Assembly (NCBI RefSeq): GCF_030852425.1
Contig: NZ_NSDM01000028.1
Coordinates: 1-53,075 of the forward strand
Direction: 5' to 3'
DNA: 53,075 nucleotides
DNA from: Saccharothrix longispora
Lineage (GTDB): Bacteria; Actinomycetota; Actinomycetes; Mycobacteriales; Pseudonocardiaceae
Each line of letters begins with the position of its first letter. Positions within the stretch are counted from its first letter, which is position 1. The notes under the pieces are model-generated. The model saw only the letters and a list, made by a program, of their open reading frames with translations, was not told the origin of the DNA and did not search any database. Shown in pieces: positions 51,401 to 53,075 of the stretch. The position numbers and the translations under genes are program-made.

Positions 51401-53075
51401 GCGCGGGAGGTGGCGGTCCCGCTCGATGACGCGGGAACGGTCCGGTGGATCGTCGAGCCGGTCGCGTACGACCTGCGCACCGTGGTCGTGGACGGGGTGG
51501 AGGTGGCGGAGTTCACCGTCAAGGTGCACCTCGGCCAGGACCCGACCGTCGCACCGGGCGAGCTCGACGAGGTGATGAGCCGGTTCGCCGAGACCGTCGA
51601 GAACAGGTTCAACCGGGGCTTCCGGATGCCCGGCGGGCACCAGTTCCACGTCGCCGTCGAGTTCACCGAGGTCGACCCCCACGTGAGCTTGTCGGTGCCG
51701 GACTGGAGGGACCTGGCCGGCACCGGTCCGCACCGCATCGCCGATCGCTTCGGGAAGCTCCTCGGGCTGGGTGATGACGCCGGGGACGGCGCAGGCGTGG
51801 GGTCCGAGGACCCGTCGGGTATGGGCCTGGGGCTCATGCCGCGACACCTGTGGTCCCTGGAGAACCAGGTGCTCGCCGCCGACGCCGACGCCTCCGGGGG
51901 GCACGTGGGAGGCGCGTCCGCCGACGAGGTGGGCGTGGCCCGGCCCGGTGACGACGGGCTGTTGGACGGGTTCGACTTCGGGGGCGATTTCGACTTCACC
52001 GGGATCGACGACGCGTTCCTCGACGGGCTCGACCTCGACGACCCGGATGTGCCCGACGGGCAGGTGCGGTCGGGCGATATCGGAGCCGACGGCGGCGCGC
52101 AGCCTGCGGGTCGCGACCTGTTCGACGTGAATCGGCCGGACGTGAACCGGCCCGATGTCGACACCCGGGTGGGCATTGGTGCGCAGGGGGTCGACGAGCG
52201 CCGGTCGCCGGAGGTGGTGGGTCCGCGTGCGCAGGAGGTCGTCGATGCCCTGGGGGTGGAGGGTGTCGAGGCCGTGGTGGTGCGTGGTGGGCGGGCTGGT
52301 CACACCGACGTGCACACCGCCGTCGAGGCTTCCGAGGGCCCTGTCGACGTGGTGCTGGTGACCGACGGTTCGGTGAGCACCGATCAGTACCGGTCGAGCG
52401 CGTGGGACAGGAGTCCTGAGCTGGTGCTGCACACACCTCTCCGAGTCAGGTACGTGTCGCGGGAACGCAAATCCGAGTTGCTGCTGCTCGTCAACGTGGT
52501 GGCCGAGCAGGGTCGGGTGCGTGCCGAGCACGGTCTCCCGGCTCCTGTGGTGGAGGTGTCGGGCTATCTCGCCGGGACGATCGAGAAGCTGTTCGATCGT
52601 CGTGGCGTCAACGTCCGGATCGGACAGTGGACCGGGATCACGGTGGTTCGGGTTGATTGGTTGGTGCCGTCGTCGGTGGTGGTGCCGGGGGCGTTCCCGG
52701 TGGAGTTGTTCTGGCGGGCGACGCCGCGGTCGAAGGGGTTGCTGGAGCATCCGGGTCATCCGGTGTCGTTGGATTTCGCGCCGGGTGCGGTGGGGTTGAC
52801 GCCTGAGCAGCGCGCCGAGGTGGAGGCGCTGGTCGGGGACCTGCGGGATTCGCTGGGTCTGCGGAGTGGTGCCGGTCGGCCGCTTCCGGTGGTGGTGGTG
52901 TCGGGTGCCCATGCGGGTGTTGTCGAGCAGGTGTTGCGGGGTGCCGGTGTTCCGCTCTCGGTGGTCGGTGGTGGTCGTGTCGACGGTGTGGATGTGTTCG
53001 TGGACTGGCACGCCGGTGTCGGGGGTGTCGACGTCGAGCGGTTGAGCTCGCGGTGGGGTGCGGATCCGGTGTTGT
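30494..53075 (+). CDS. Giant ESX-linked multidomain toxin-like protein (3' end outside window)
   Basis: Open in one frame from ATG 30494 (AGGAG at 30481-30485) to the right edge: at least 7,527 codons, no stop. Order by residue: WXG100/CpnT-like start (FQVLTGEEWPDANEDHLRAL) with hydrophobic helices ~110-230; Pro/Thr/Ala linker ~310-900; TcdA/TcdB-like glycosyltransferase ~985-1250 (AIWLGG 997-1002, SDILR 1110-1114, DGD 1127-1129); zincin module 1 (HEIGHFLGLRDEY, H2060/H2064/D2070); Ser/Thr/Gly-rich beta segments ~2170-3750; coiled coil ~3760-4000; zincin module 2 (H4757/H4761/D4767); degenerate modules 3 (~5512) and 4 (~7080); and an OmpA-like segment ~6255-6340 (VHGYGNSHVFAKRTGLQRAE). Many PxVEVxG ... 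GGRADGVDVFVDW repeats. The same frame fits every domain I checked, so this is one gene, not several. Probably an ESX-exported polymorphic-toxin-like effector; activity unproven. My reading found no in-frame cysteine codon. Shows codon shift near 52.2 kb. Confidence 0.85.
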   Translation, partial: MAMMVSDEVRKLFQVLTGEEWPDANEDHLRALADAWERAAKRLVDELAPQIKHAVVTTRGTFEGQAEQAFAARMSPFVEGRENYLAAAAAQFGDMAKLLRDLALEAEYVKLVSSITLATLVAEMAWATSMAFVTGGASMAWLAARVAVVRFLLQHLLGRLLIRLAQAVAFGVAFQLVIDVLAQGIQFGMGNRTSWDAEMTKNSVGVGALGGALAPFLGSVGNTLAGLTTKGLDSVLGKVIGGRNWHKDLPQAINEMGTEAFQETLTEGLYKYITEGEFEMNPYSASSGAVSGAANVAGDELGIALKGAGTLPGVVPPAVETTPDSAGLDRAGDTSSDGSRGVDAPSAVVGGSPYAEAGTPLVPGSSHHGGGSGSAPGFRGDDVRRSDDPAVGERGGALGGPVRHVPDQAPQGDRVVVGDDTPTTGAGPDAAPVPVAPITPTRPVAPVVPTTPPAPTTPVVGEQASTRSGDSRQPGAQQPPADRPSGDQRSAAEQDNATEPRTAAPAPGAGTARETGPLDPRGIERTEATTPPVGSADGPANTTRPDAAPAVATASPEGVRVDTPAGTAPSTAPTTTPPPADASGGVEQPGRVEQPGRDAVGTEPVAAPGAPATATPESSAVVESSSTAPATPHTAPVTTNRTDTGVSPGDAPQTAPARSGADQVTTTESGREAVAGASPVDVRSTSTPAAVGTTTSPDDVASPDQVASPDRTTAPDRAASPDQVTSPERTASPEQTATAGPVTVPVTAPPTTAPRSPAKGKRAAAREDGKTVPRPVADDTAVVEDEATPPSTEAGTKAPVTGTPETPAREGAATASTGQEVAAPAGTKAPEAPRTRYPEAPRPSGATNRRPSPDGETTVETASAPRPAGPVAGPLSVGGLVAELRGSVVPDPTAPEGVPLAGPDLFGLLAPSAPPDFLADFDYSGITAGQSVSFFELLDMATDRTPTAADMDPAALPEAAEDMVSVPDREDKLLDAWAPGDVPPLPESTEMPWTVHAIWLGGPLRDEGRTVNFRRNYGWAAKGYKEVVQAVLWTDVPRSRFEEARSQGVPASGGPDPLADVRDMLDWAAENGIVLVNVDEVFNANSPMQLHDMYRVETNKQVGPGYAAASDILRMEILRRFGGIYSDGDNGIEDLSEIEDVLDSQAEFAVNGNDRGEVGNSAFVMPRNHPFAQLYLDEVRNRYGENQQDLLPPSVATMSDAFFDSPLGRIHRHSVMVRTGPTILTALTTKLGYPNGLPDYPIVTGIRMNSDGSWAAPSAPAVRAAEPGRSATVDLTKKVVQTLIRELHNRDGDLHLTLVEGAVNKHPRPDLVWEAALTFIASRPELASLVRTVTDSKLFMGKHTTVSLPETARALLRVEDVEPVHRLGEYQKPATLVPPAGEGLLGDTARELRDFLAATDLRDERNGRTWPGDPGEATRVMADHVESTLPDRDALDRFVSTAREQLRDEAGRAAFTAPLDARIDELTGLMVAPAEQADYERLAGERGRLVSERERLLARLRAVGRIPLDGDTTRDVTGTEGPVDELLEIHADDVVERVRANVPGATPAVEQVVRVLAFSGGSRKLHDPRSEEQTLAAFGLVESEFSEALTTLGGGEFVRADREGLHLTSRGWKTLVPISVPPEAHAPGELPPVDLEQARTTLLDAIQQVGAPPTKTPEPGTPEPAGAEQSPSRVATPVEDPAAILHMHSGARQRLDALPERVAEGLRRRAEQVLEGVNWVSRSPWRNYRGAVDVVAQWMYEGGQDTAAEVAALLYEYRSVRADDTTALPSDTPPASAADTVGAGVRPPRAPGQDGTERPGAGGARHVDGTGSRPADPPAPQRSFRDAPRPDEPSGLTAELVEAVETRDAPGYRPPVIGASGPHASTATPVAAEAPASAVRSAILDDPSWRYSTASSADWFDARNPVPGASIERARTGAGAVTRVRGEDAVLAADADPVRRAGDATSWRGRIAYDHRSFDVGGVPVEDHTVRLHLEAEDGIAPERLAELAANARAGVDEVFNQGFRLPSGGQFHVTVEFTDDPADAHGTITVFPEGGGSGRYHATNQVEWPADAGPRVLAHEIGHFLGLRDEYVNSSPSAPVFQGEPRVVRTRFGGDVRISGRVVDDNGLMTERFDQPDVRVKPRDLWAIRSRFHDLRAALPEVAAVADAGSPTSGAPTAAEVPRIVVTSPDGDAQVVGVPDAVAAVADTGVLLPGTWLPSFLERGQALGTTVTADVRGVERVLAAITDALPKRDGVTPEGVDGIGDALAREFGTFLGAGRVFQVRVGKQWFDAAVAAKLRPASDVTATTEPQPASTTGKAPKGESVADRSVESGATATTKTALTASRDVSLGATASQGVGAYGTVSVGVPLARPESSVTVTTATKNERGVGNVESSKLVTFPVEYAIAVTADRGAVTEVEVAPRGATAVDPEVVLRLPDFLVDLENRDNGLGVVTPDSPDWGADLEHPVAEAVVVADPGAAFAAVAGKLHPSITKPGADGRTALRDFLSAKGITENLGEMLGTWVSSPDLLSPHGGHATAVRMRARLLDAELVGTHASPKLKVQDGITSTASVGATVGSGVDLTVGGGGGVMAPTASLGVAGLSVSASARKTESSAAGNALQRATAIALSSEAGLYRMTAEVEVRTPQGDSATFPVTTYQWVGLPEAAAQGLPVPEGTRKTVAVPTDEPRHQPPYLAAGFVGGNTKVGKFTDLHRVREEVESALLRLEGFDDFLPRWDRGGDGAPRTDRNAGDFAERMANQRLLDAALSPLALRAQKGSLFGRGVVVRLKRRGVFSSQYLEVVVKAGLSSSTHLGQADKRVVRGTASASPTLDSSTSTTKGLTVTVEGRGGEVSTPGTTRLVTTAGGGVSVSAGRTVTTASGHTVSSSWGDADSSTAQVFAHDVEFDVEITSFSRDRSWLRRVTPGTWGRELPEPRTVARTAGPAEGPDSADPGTAWRQDQPVRIPPITGEVHLWVPDGSTPKSGPWALEPGRPEVTSLGGGVRIADLLDPATPRTGQPAWSSVEAVVNTAELVDQAVAALDRAAGGDTSLTTPGSPSRHRLEKLFQQENVEADLRHLAGAGVLVTGLVHKRRVKDRTGAIGVVVALDNPVPVRVSDTTRTERKLAGGAKASTSTTRTKGVSLIGTGSTTARPDVVSPRNAAALLGNVRWNLWQKSRSDSREVSGSVDRKARKETGERTVLVQMDATFTIVAESREGNLVHRSEPSSEAVRVTLPGSSFVRVDEQVAREMGLLPEVREPAPREFGVMGAPKGLARPGMAGGLGLGFVDDAPDVSGILRDLVAELRETAGGSSQRLVPRSVLDDVMNGVQRLGDFTSPTSVAALIDSALDGGGRLLLSVPGKTLGKENYQVTLRAYAGAPEFTGVVNDGTEISRTVKGTRSANRSSSSTTGWSLGLKGVFSGILRSSDGTMGGLGGALGGSSGTSRHRAVTETEATHVIQAMMASGPLAGYRVPVLLELVVEGDDGVVARVDSGDGVLGLKVHADSVKIDGGGRSPKPHVTIASRRGPEEGTPEAVARWQRSGNPVVIPPGASVESLIAGAELQEVASRALRRAGAGEGVLGVGTGAFNALLATLSSAVLQASLSGMTTAPLEVPGLVRSGIRPSHAAGIAVHAKLSQPVLDSLSDTVGSQTSTSTTRTRSGESQRSDRAEVVAAVAPGNVVERRRHEDGTPDPARSALFSTSGVEVRQAPEDSDANSGSATASTTHQADRVTGRTGLVEFDAEFRIVARVGGGETVVFDLKIPGASDFRVALSDVEAVLGRKVDADVLAAQDRVRDTADTWREAEEKVGEARHDAQDLVGLLAPDLAASQVEVMARDVELRGAEQAVARAARAAEERRADLRTARARYTEVKARHADLRADADADRQVPERSSSEVKRATADVLRGVHRLVEANGELARAQRALVEAGSAQEQAVTALAGLRGRITAAEDAIGRARELADDAQAAWWRAKAEVEGLLGAFNARVELHERAESARRRLGKLSEQRYEQVMREAVGIASTHHLAPVRIDELSPRDRARAEVVDDVYDVVALEPLEPLEPLEHGESAEAHGTGGAREAVEALSRRSAREQGLDRRAGLVGGAPLGGPGTPDGDPGDAMPLDSGSDDSGDAFEGAGWKRSDAWSSAPDLVLEVSRGKSLTADQVHTLNRFATLVDRVARGRRHHGFPAPLVEVAGGGARVTAGRIAVFLATKGGTVDVRLVEGGSGPTEVRVDWVVPAPGVARESYPVELLWRATPRTRGILEHPGHPLSLDLPAGAGNLTPEQSGLVADFAADFADAVLDRQGTGFRPPVVEVSGRYSSLVEEGLRAAGIPFTVVAGGRADGVDVFVDWRTGTPAPGAAHPGSVRGVAPELSLRTSDVPVDAGPAALPDEIGVVAEQLLAESRARIADSYAPPVVEVTGAHAYRVVEALVQAGVVGAQAVRGGRAGYTDVHVDRDLQHGLSGMLGIEGAPVEQAAVPAPHPVLDDQRWRRSLSRSALWFDPQRPLAFRFRSQDPRLDAVERAEVEELAGQLVEATAVRARWGLPVPVVSVSGVTAQDVVDLLRAKGVPAQPAPSSGVTDGLDVLVDWGDQVSPPGRAIGEREARWLRLGNAVPSDRIAQEWAAAPVTGYLRGERYLPLEDSDKPTKGAMVVAPIVDRDGEVLDRGGWWSQGQRIPIALDERDMVVDGVPVKDFTLNLRLIPATTIPDYLVQDLEVRTLEGVEAVYNRRGYRLPSGHQFHVTVRFTDVTQAHQSVWLLDDLNTRSSQSFWSIGLEALVLAHEIGHHLGLHDEYAETSGTRVPVFMRTPRWYRDHGAGDTDMREPVRNHVVHDDGIMSNTPRDRKPELKPRNLWLFENHLAALRSTDPVARNTTFTKPLRSRRTLAAPFGGGSSGATSAIGGSGAVPELEWRRSGAWSGAPDLVLRVPVGGRLSDLQRNALRGLAASVDAQGRARKAHGFPSPSVEVSGGMARVVGGFLTIAGVDVRVVEGGSGPTEVRVDWVVSAPGVPRESYPVELLWGATPRTRGILEHPGHPLSLDLPAGATGLTPEQSGLVADLVMDVRDVLDHRAATNVAPPVVEVSGHYSALVEGELRAAGIAFTTIRGGRADGVDVFANWRTGSADPGAAHPGSVRGVSPELSLRTFVDANGNELGLQRNQLDAIQALAGQLLREGADRFLGGYALPAVEVTGARAQLVAEGLLQAGVRARVVRGGRAGYTDVHVDRDLRDPLAAPATGPAAVDQGAGPIPSGEQWRHGNSRSALWFAPQRPFSAALDARGSWLNVDERGDLLTLIGQLGEAAAVRTRYGYAPPAVRVTGPRADEVRDRLVAEGVPAVAEPGRADGLDVFVDWGRRVPTPAEIALLGVAGRPVEARELHWLRLRDAVPSEDIASRRLFVPVTDSVRGQRDVVVAAGATGPSGVTPPVLDPDGKVLDRGSVTLHRETVPIGYDTRDLVVDGVPVRDFTVKVRLERADDTTEVDLGVAELRAHAAVAERLNQGYRLPDGHQFHVTLEFGDDAPHVVVTADRWKGLLGSEPHEIADYFAGFLGAYEGNTVRGVLRSPGTSADSGLRPRHLRRVEDLREAMRAAAPEGPARPSPDRGAVRARLAERAGEARLELANLQDDPAVWQVVTDAITMASGHHQTVVVIGTPSPAEQERVQVVDDVYAVVALESVRSGRERAEKLSRWLAGELGTKRYQGLPGGARPVDVPGGTGESSRGATSAGDPGPLPAATVDREGGDTAREPGPEAEPIVVPAPASDFHVFDPRGGSGSGWLPATPDYDVSSTGGVPPFTRRLRDAVIRPTGDFPAMLVELPAEPVAKPPLIFSADGSIAVPQADADGYYQEFYATPGAVQKANERLSSVGSKLELRTVPGNVVTRGSTELVMVRPHLAKPSGALSEFSKDLLGDTPQQAVLRPRHDRSIPPTSVDVKVDAGTKSEFFGIRELAFILGKVGRDRSYGLVPRAVVVDTMANRAVGDLHPGAEYGTALRPDNQEARRRVDEAAERLGVNQFAWAKPGEAYLIQSVATQEVGADGKPVPGYVKDYSRSAAPEPRSQAAPGYYLGAPVLNSDDDSAQVTVEFTWQEGYRLRLLNEAVEANLARYGDGVAEVRDRVLADPASSRTQQELAKALADIHRLRAALADPGLDGDGRRLRNSELHKAEGNARMALNLIAGDALPTPGALWFVGQYGQETGQTFFDRWGRVDEPDKPGVLVNPLAVVVTSHLLKASELIPVEEPGKYDLEKVRRGDQKIEFPGRVANVVRTAVGLALWRKFNGLSRSLPRIHVHGYGNSHVFAKRTGLQRAEVVAAKAEAVLVEVLEKMQKGLSDDQRLTSADIRIVTFSHAREVPPGSTSPEADRRQVRLEMVVPEDSHSGEKVLGENAPPTPASEATDRPAAVPVVDAVEVSRWSDSGSESEVDASAVPVVDAVEVSRWSDSGSESEVDASAVPVVDAVEVSRWSDSESDSGSESASPVSDLFVDAESGVAESALEAPSVPDLIERLRGMGTRSYAESDSGSLGDVDVRPSTPSPGGTEHEILRRSLAEQAKSAESRLGKLPQERYDDLARAAAEITRIHHRPPLVVGRLSPEEQARDALAKDVRSVVALTLLESEDDGTGRSPEEVAEALSLWWARELGAVRAGDGDVADGRADHGERSGAVRGDESSPLDDVLDWYFGSDPDVAGVASGVEARRAEVRAEADSARELLDGLPARSRREAVDLATYVASGHHRVPVTVTGRLSPEEEVLASVFDDVRDVVAWKMWTEGPQAGAELARELARELGTARRSGLPGGLPPADHDLVDRVGESSRSAGDAFFGDGAGAVDGGMPGVDASSAPDPVLADERWRHSPARSALWFHPETPFLAVLEPTGSGLDGERLSELGELVDRLAEASAVRTRYGHTPPEVGVFGADAEAIVEWMVAAGVAARFLEGRRDGVGVFVDWGNRAPEPGEIARLDREVAPIGREESRWLRMRNAVPGDLIRGRDSRGVVDRSVRTAREVAVPLDDAGTVRWIVEPVAYDLRTVVVDGVEVAEFTVKVHLGQDPTVAPGELDEVMSRFAETVENRFNRGFRMPGGHQFHVAVEFTEVDPHVSLSVPDWRDLAGTGPHRIADRFGKLLGLGDDAGDGAGVGSEDPSGMGLGLMPRHLWSLENQVLAADADASGGHVGGASADEVGVARPGDDGLLDGFDFGGDFDFTGIDDAFLDGLDLDDPDVPDGQVRSGDIGADGGAQPAGRDLFDVNRPDVNRPDVDTRVGIGAQGVDERRSPEVVGPRAQEVVDALGVEGVEAVVVRGGRAGHTDVHTAVEASEGPVDVVLVTDGSVSTDQYRSSAWDRSPELVLHTPLRVRYVSRERKSELLLLVNVVAEQGRVRAEHGLPAPVVEVSGYLAGTIEKLFDRRGVNVRIGQWTGITVVRVDWLVPSSVVVPGAFPVELFWRATPRSKGLLEHPGHPVSLDFAPGAVGLTPEQRAEVEALVGDLRDSLGLRSGAGRPLPVVVVSGAHAGVVEQVLRGAGVPLSVVGGGRVDGVDVFVDWHAGVGGVDVERLSSRWGADPVL
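33464..34240 (+). other. TcdA/TcdB-like glycosyltransferase domain within the giant gene
   Basis: Begins MPWTVHAIWLGGPL, matching the start of clostridial-toxin-type glycosyltransferases. ASDILRMEILRRFGGIYSDGD gives the ASDILR...GGxYxDxD core with the metal/UDP-binding DxD. Further NSAFVMPRNHPFAQ and a C-terminal TGPTIL stretch agree. In the clostridial family such domains move a sugar from UDP-sugar onto host GTPases. Here the acceptor is unknown. All key positions I can see are kept. Confidence 0.75.
36143..36905 (+). other. Zincin module 1 of the giant gene (intact motif)
   Basis: Unit of about 250 residues starting LDDPSWRYSTASSADWF and ending in VLAHEIGHFLGLRDEY. Motif HExxHxxGxxDE with Asp as likely third zinc ligand, as in snapalysin-type metallopeptidases. 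A stretch RLPSGGQFHVTVEFTDD precedes the motif in every copy. Confidence 0.75.
41770..42490 (+). other. Long coiled-coil segment of the giant gene
   Basis: About 240 residues of Ala/Glu/Arg heptads (VRDTADTWREAEEKVGEAR, AARAAEERRADLRTARARY), suggesting a rod or oligomerisation segment between the beta-rich part and zincin module 2. Confidence 0.65.
42581..42607 (+). repeat. Three 9-bp tandem repeats in the giant gene
   Basis: gagccgctg three times, encoding EPL repeats; in frame, slippage-prone. Confidence 0.9.
43081..43555 (+). repeat. Internal duplication, copy A (giant gene)
   Basis: Matches 45382-45856 without any gap at a constant offset of 2,301 bases (767 codons). First ~190 bases are nearly identical (ggtggagggtggttcggggc start); later part has substitutions that mostly keep the protein (GGRADGVDVF segment). 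A recent in-frame module duplication. Confidence 0.85.
43871..45000 (+). other. Zincin module 2 of the giant gene (intact motif)
   Basis: Starts LDDQRWRRSLSRSALWFDP and ends LAHEIGHHLGLHDEYAET. HExxHxxGxxDE kept (H4757, H4761, D4767). Contains a VDGVPVKDFTLNLRL strand pair and RLPSGHQFHVTVRFTD before the active site. Confidence 0.75.
45382..45856 (+). repeat. Internal duplication, copy B (giant gene)
   Basis: Partner of 43081-43555 at an exact offset of 2,301 bases. A more diverged third relative lies near 52650-52805. Confidence 0.85.
46160..47165 (+). other. Zincin module 3 of the giant gene (degenerate motif)
   Basis: Same architecture (SGEQWRHGNSRSALWFAP to RLPDGHQFHVTLEF) but the motif reads HEIADYFAGFLGAYE: the second His is Asp and the Gly-x-x-Asp part is lost. 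Predicted non-catalytic. Confidence 0.7.
49257..49520 (+). other. OmpA-like segment of the giant gene
   Basis: VHGYGNSHVFAKRTGLQRAE and later DRRQVRLEMV follow the pattern of OmpA C-terminal-like domains (G...R...LSxxRAxxV, then NRRVxI), which can bind peptidoglycan. An envelope-docking role is inferred. Confidence 0.45.
49607..49831 (+). repeat. Three 75-bp tandem repeats in the giant gene
   Basis: 25-codon unit starting AVPVVDAVEVSRWSDSGSES. The first two copies (49607-49681, 49682-49756) appear identical and the third differs at its end. They form an acidic, Ser-rich spacer before another helical segment. Confidence 0.85.
50930..51870 (+). other. Zincin module 4 of the giant gene (degenerate motif)
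   Basis: Starts LADERWRHSPARSALWFHP and contains RMPGGHQFHVAVEFTE, but the motif reads HRIADRFGKLLGLGDD: Glu and second His are replaced. Predicted inactive or repurposed for binding. Confidence 0.7.

Noticed and set aside
30494..53075. Possibility that the giant region is several adjacent toxin genes
   Set aside because: Every motif I located (33464, 36671, 44762, 47027, 51731 and the last codons) has the same frame and no stop occurs between them.

Overview
The window is high-GC DNA from a filamentous actinomycete. Codon third positions are dominated by G/C, GTG starts and GTGA stop-start overlaps are common, and the gene content includes an AfsR/SARP-type regulator, an ECF sigma factor and an ESX (type VII) secretion locus. 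A member of the Pseudonocardiales (Saccharothrix/Actinosynnema-like) is my best guess; this is inference, since there is no rRNA or marker gene to fix it.

1-8.9 kb is a decaying accessory region. It has an IS3-type orfA cut by the left edge, a secreted RTX-repeat protein, and a minus-strand isoprenoid cassette: ABC ATPase, ABC permease, a squalene/phytoene-synthase x cis-prenyltransferase fusion, and a phytoene-desaturase-like gene destroyed by several frameshifts. An internally deleted integrase-type transposon with ~36-bp inverted repeats follows.

9-17.9 kb holds chromosomal-type genes: a DUF1345 membrane protein, a Baeyer-Villiger-type flavin monooxygenase, an atypical LuxR/NarL regulator, a TIM-barrel protein, a 1,159-aa SARP-ATPase regulator, a DUF1304 membrane protein and an ECF sigma factor.

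18-53 kb is an ESX/type VII secretion locus. A minus-strand pair (eccC, then an mycP-like mycosin that appears to have lost its catalytic serine) diverges from a plus-strand run: eccD, eccB, two WXG100-like proteins, a 130-aa helical protein, a 794-aa Gly-rich protein, a YbaB/EbfC-family protein, a 103-aa ESX-like protein, and one enormous gene. That last gene starts at 30494 and stays open, in one frame, to the right edge: at least 7,527 codons.

The giant product has a WXG100/CpnT-like N-terminus with hydrophobic segments, a long Pro/Thr/Ala linker, a TcdA/TcdB-like glycosyltransferase domain with SDILR and DxD motifs, beta-rich and coiled-coil stretches, an OmpA-like segment, and four copies of a module ending in a zincin motif. 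Two copies keep HExxHxxGxxDE and two have lost it. The simplest reading is that the ESX machine, with its small helical partners, exports this multi-domain toxin-like protein. Its true C-terminus lies outside the window.
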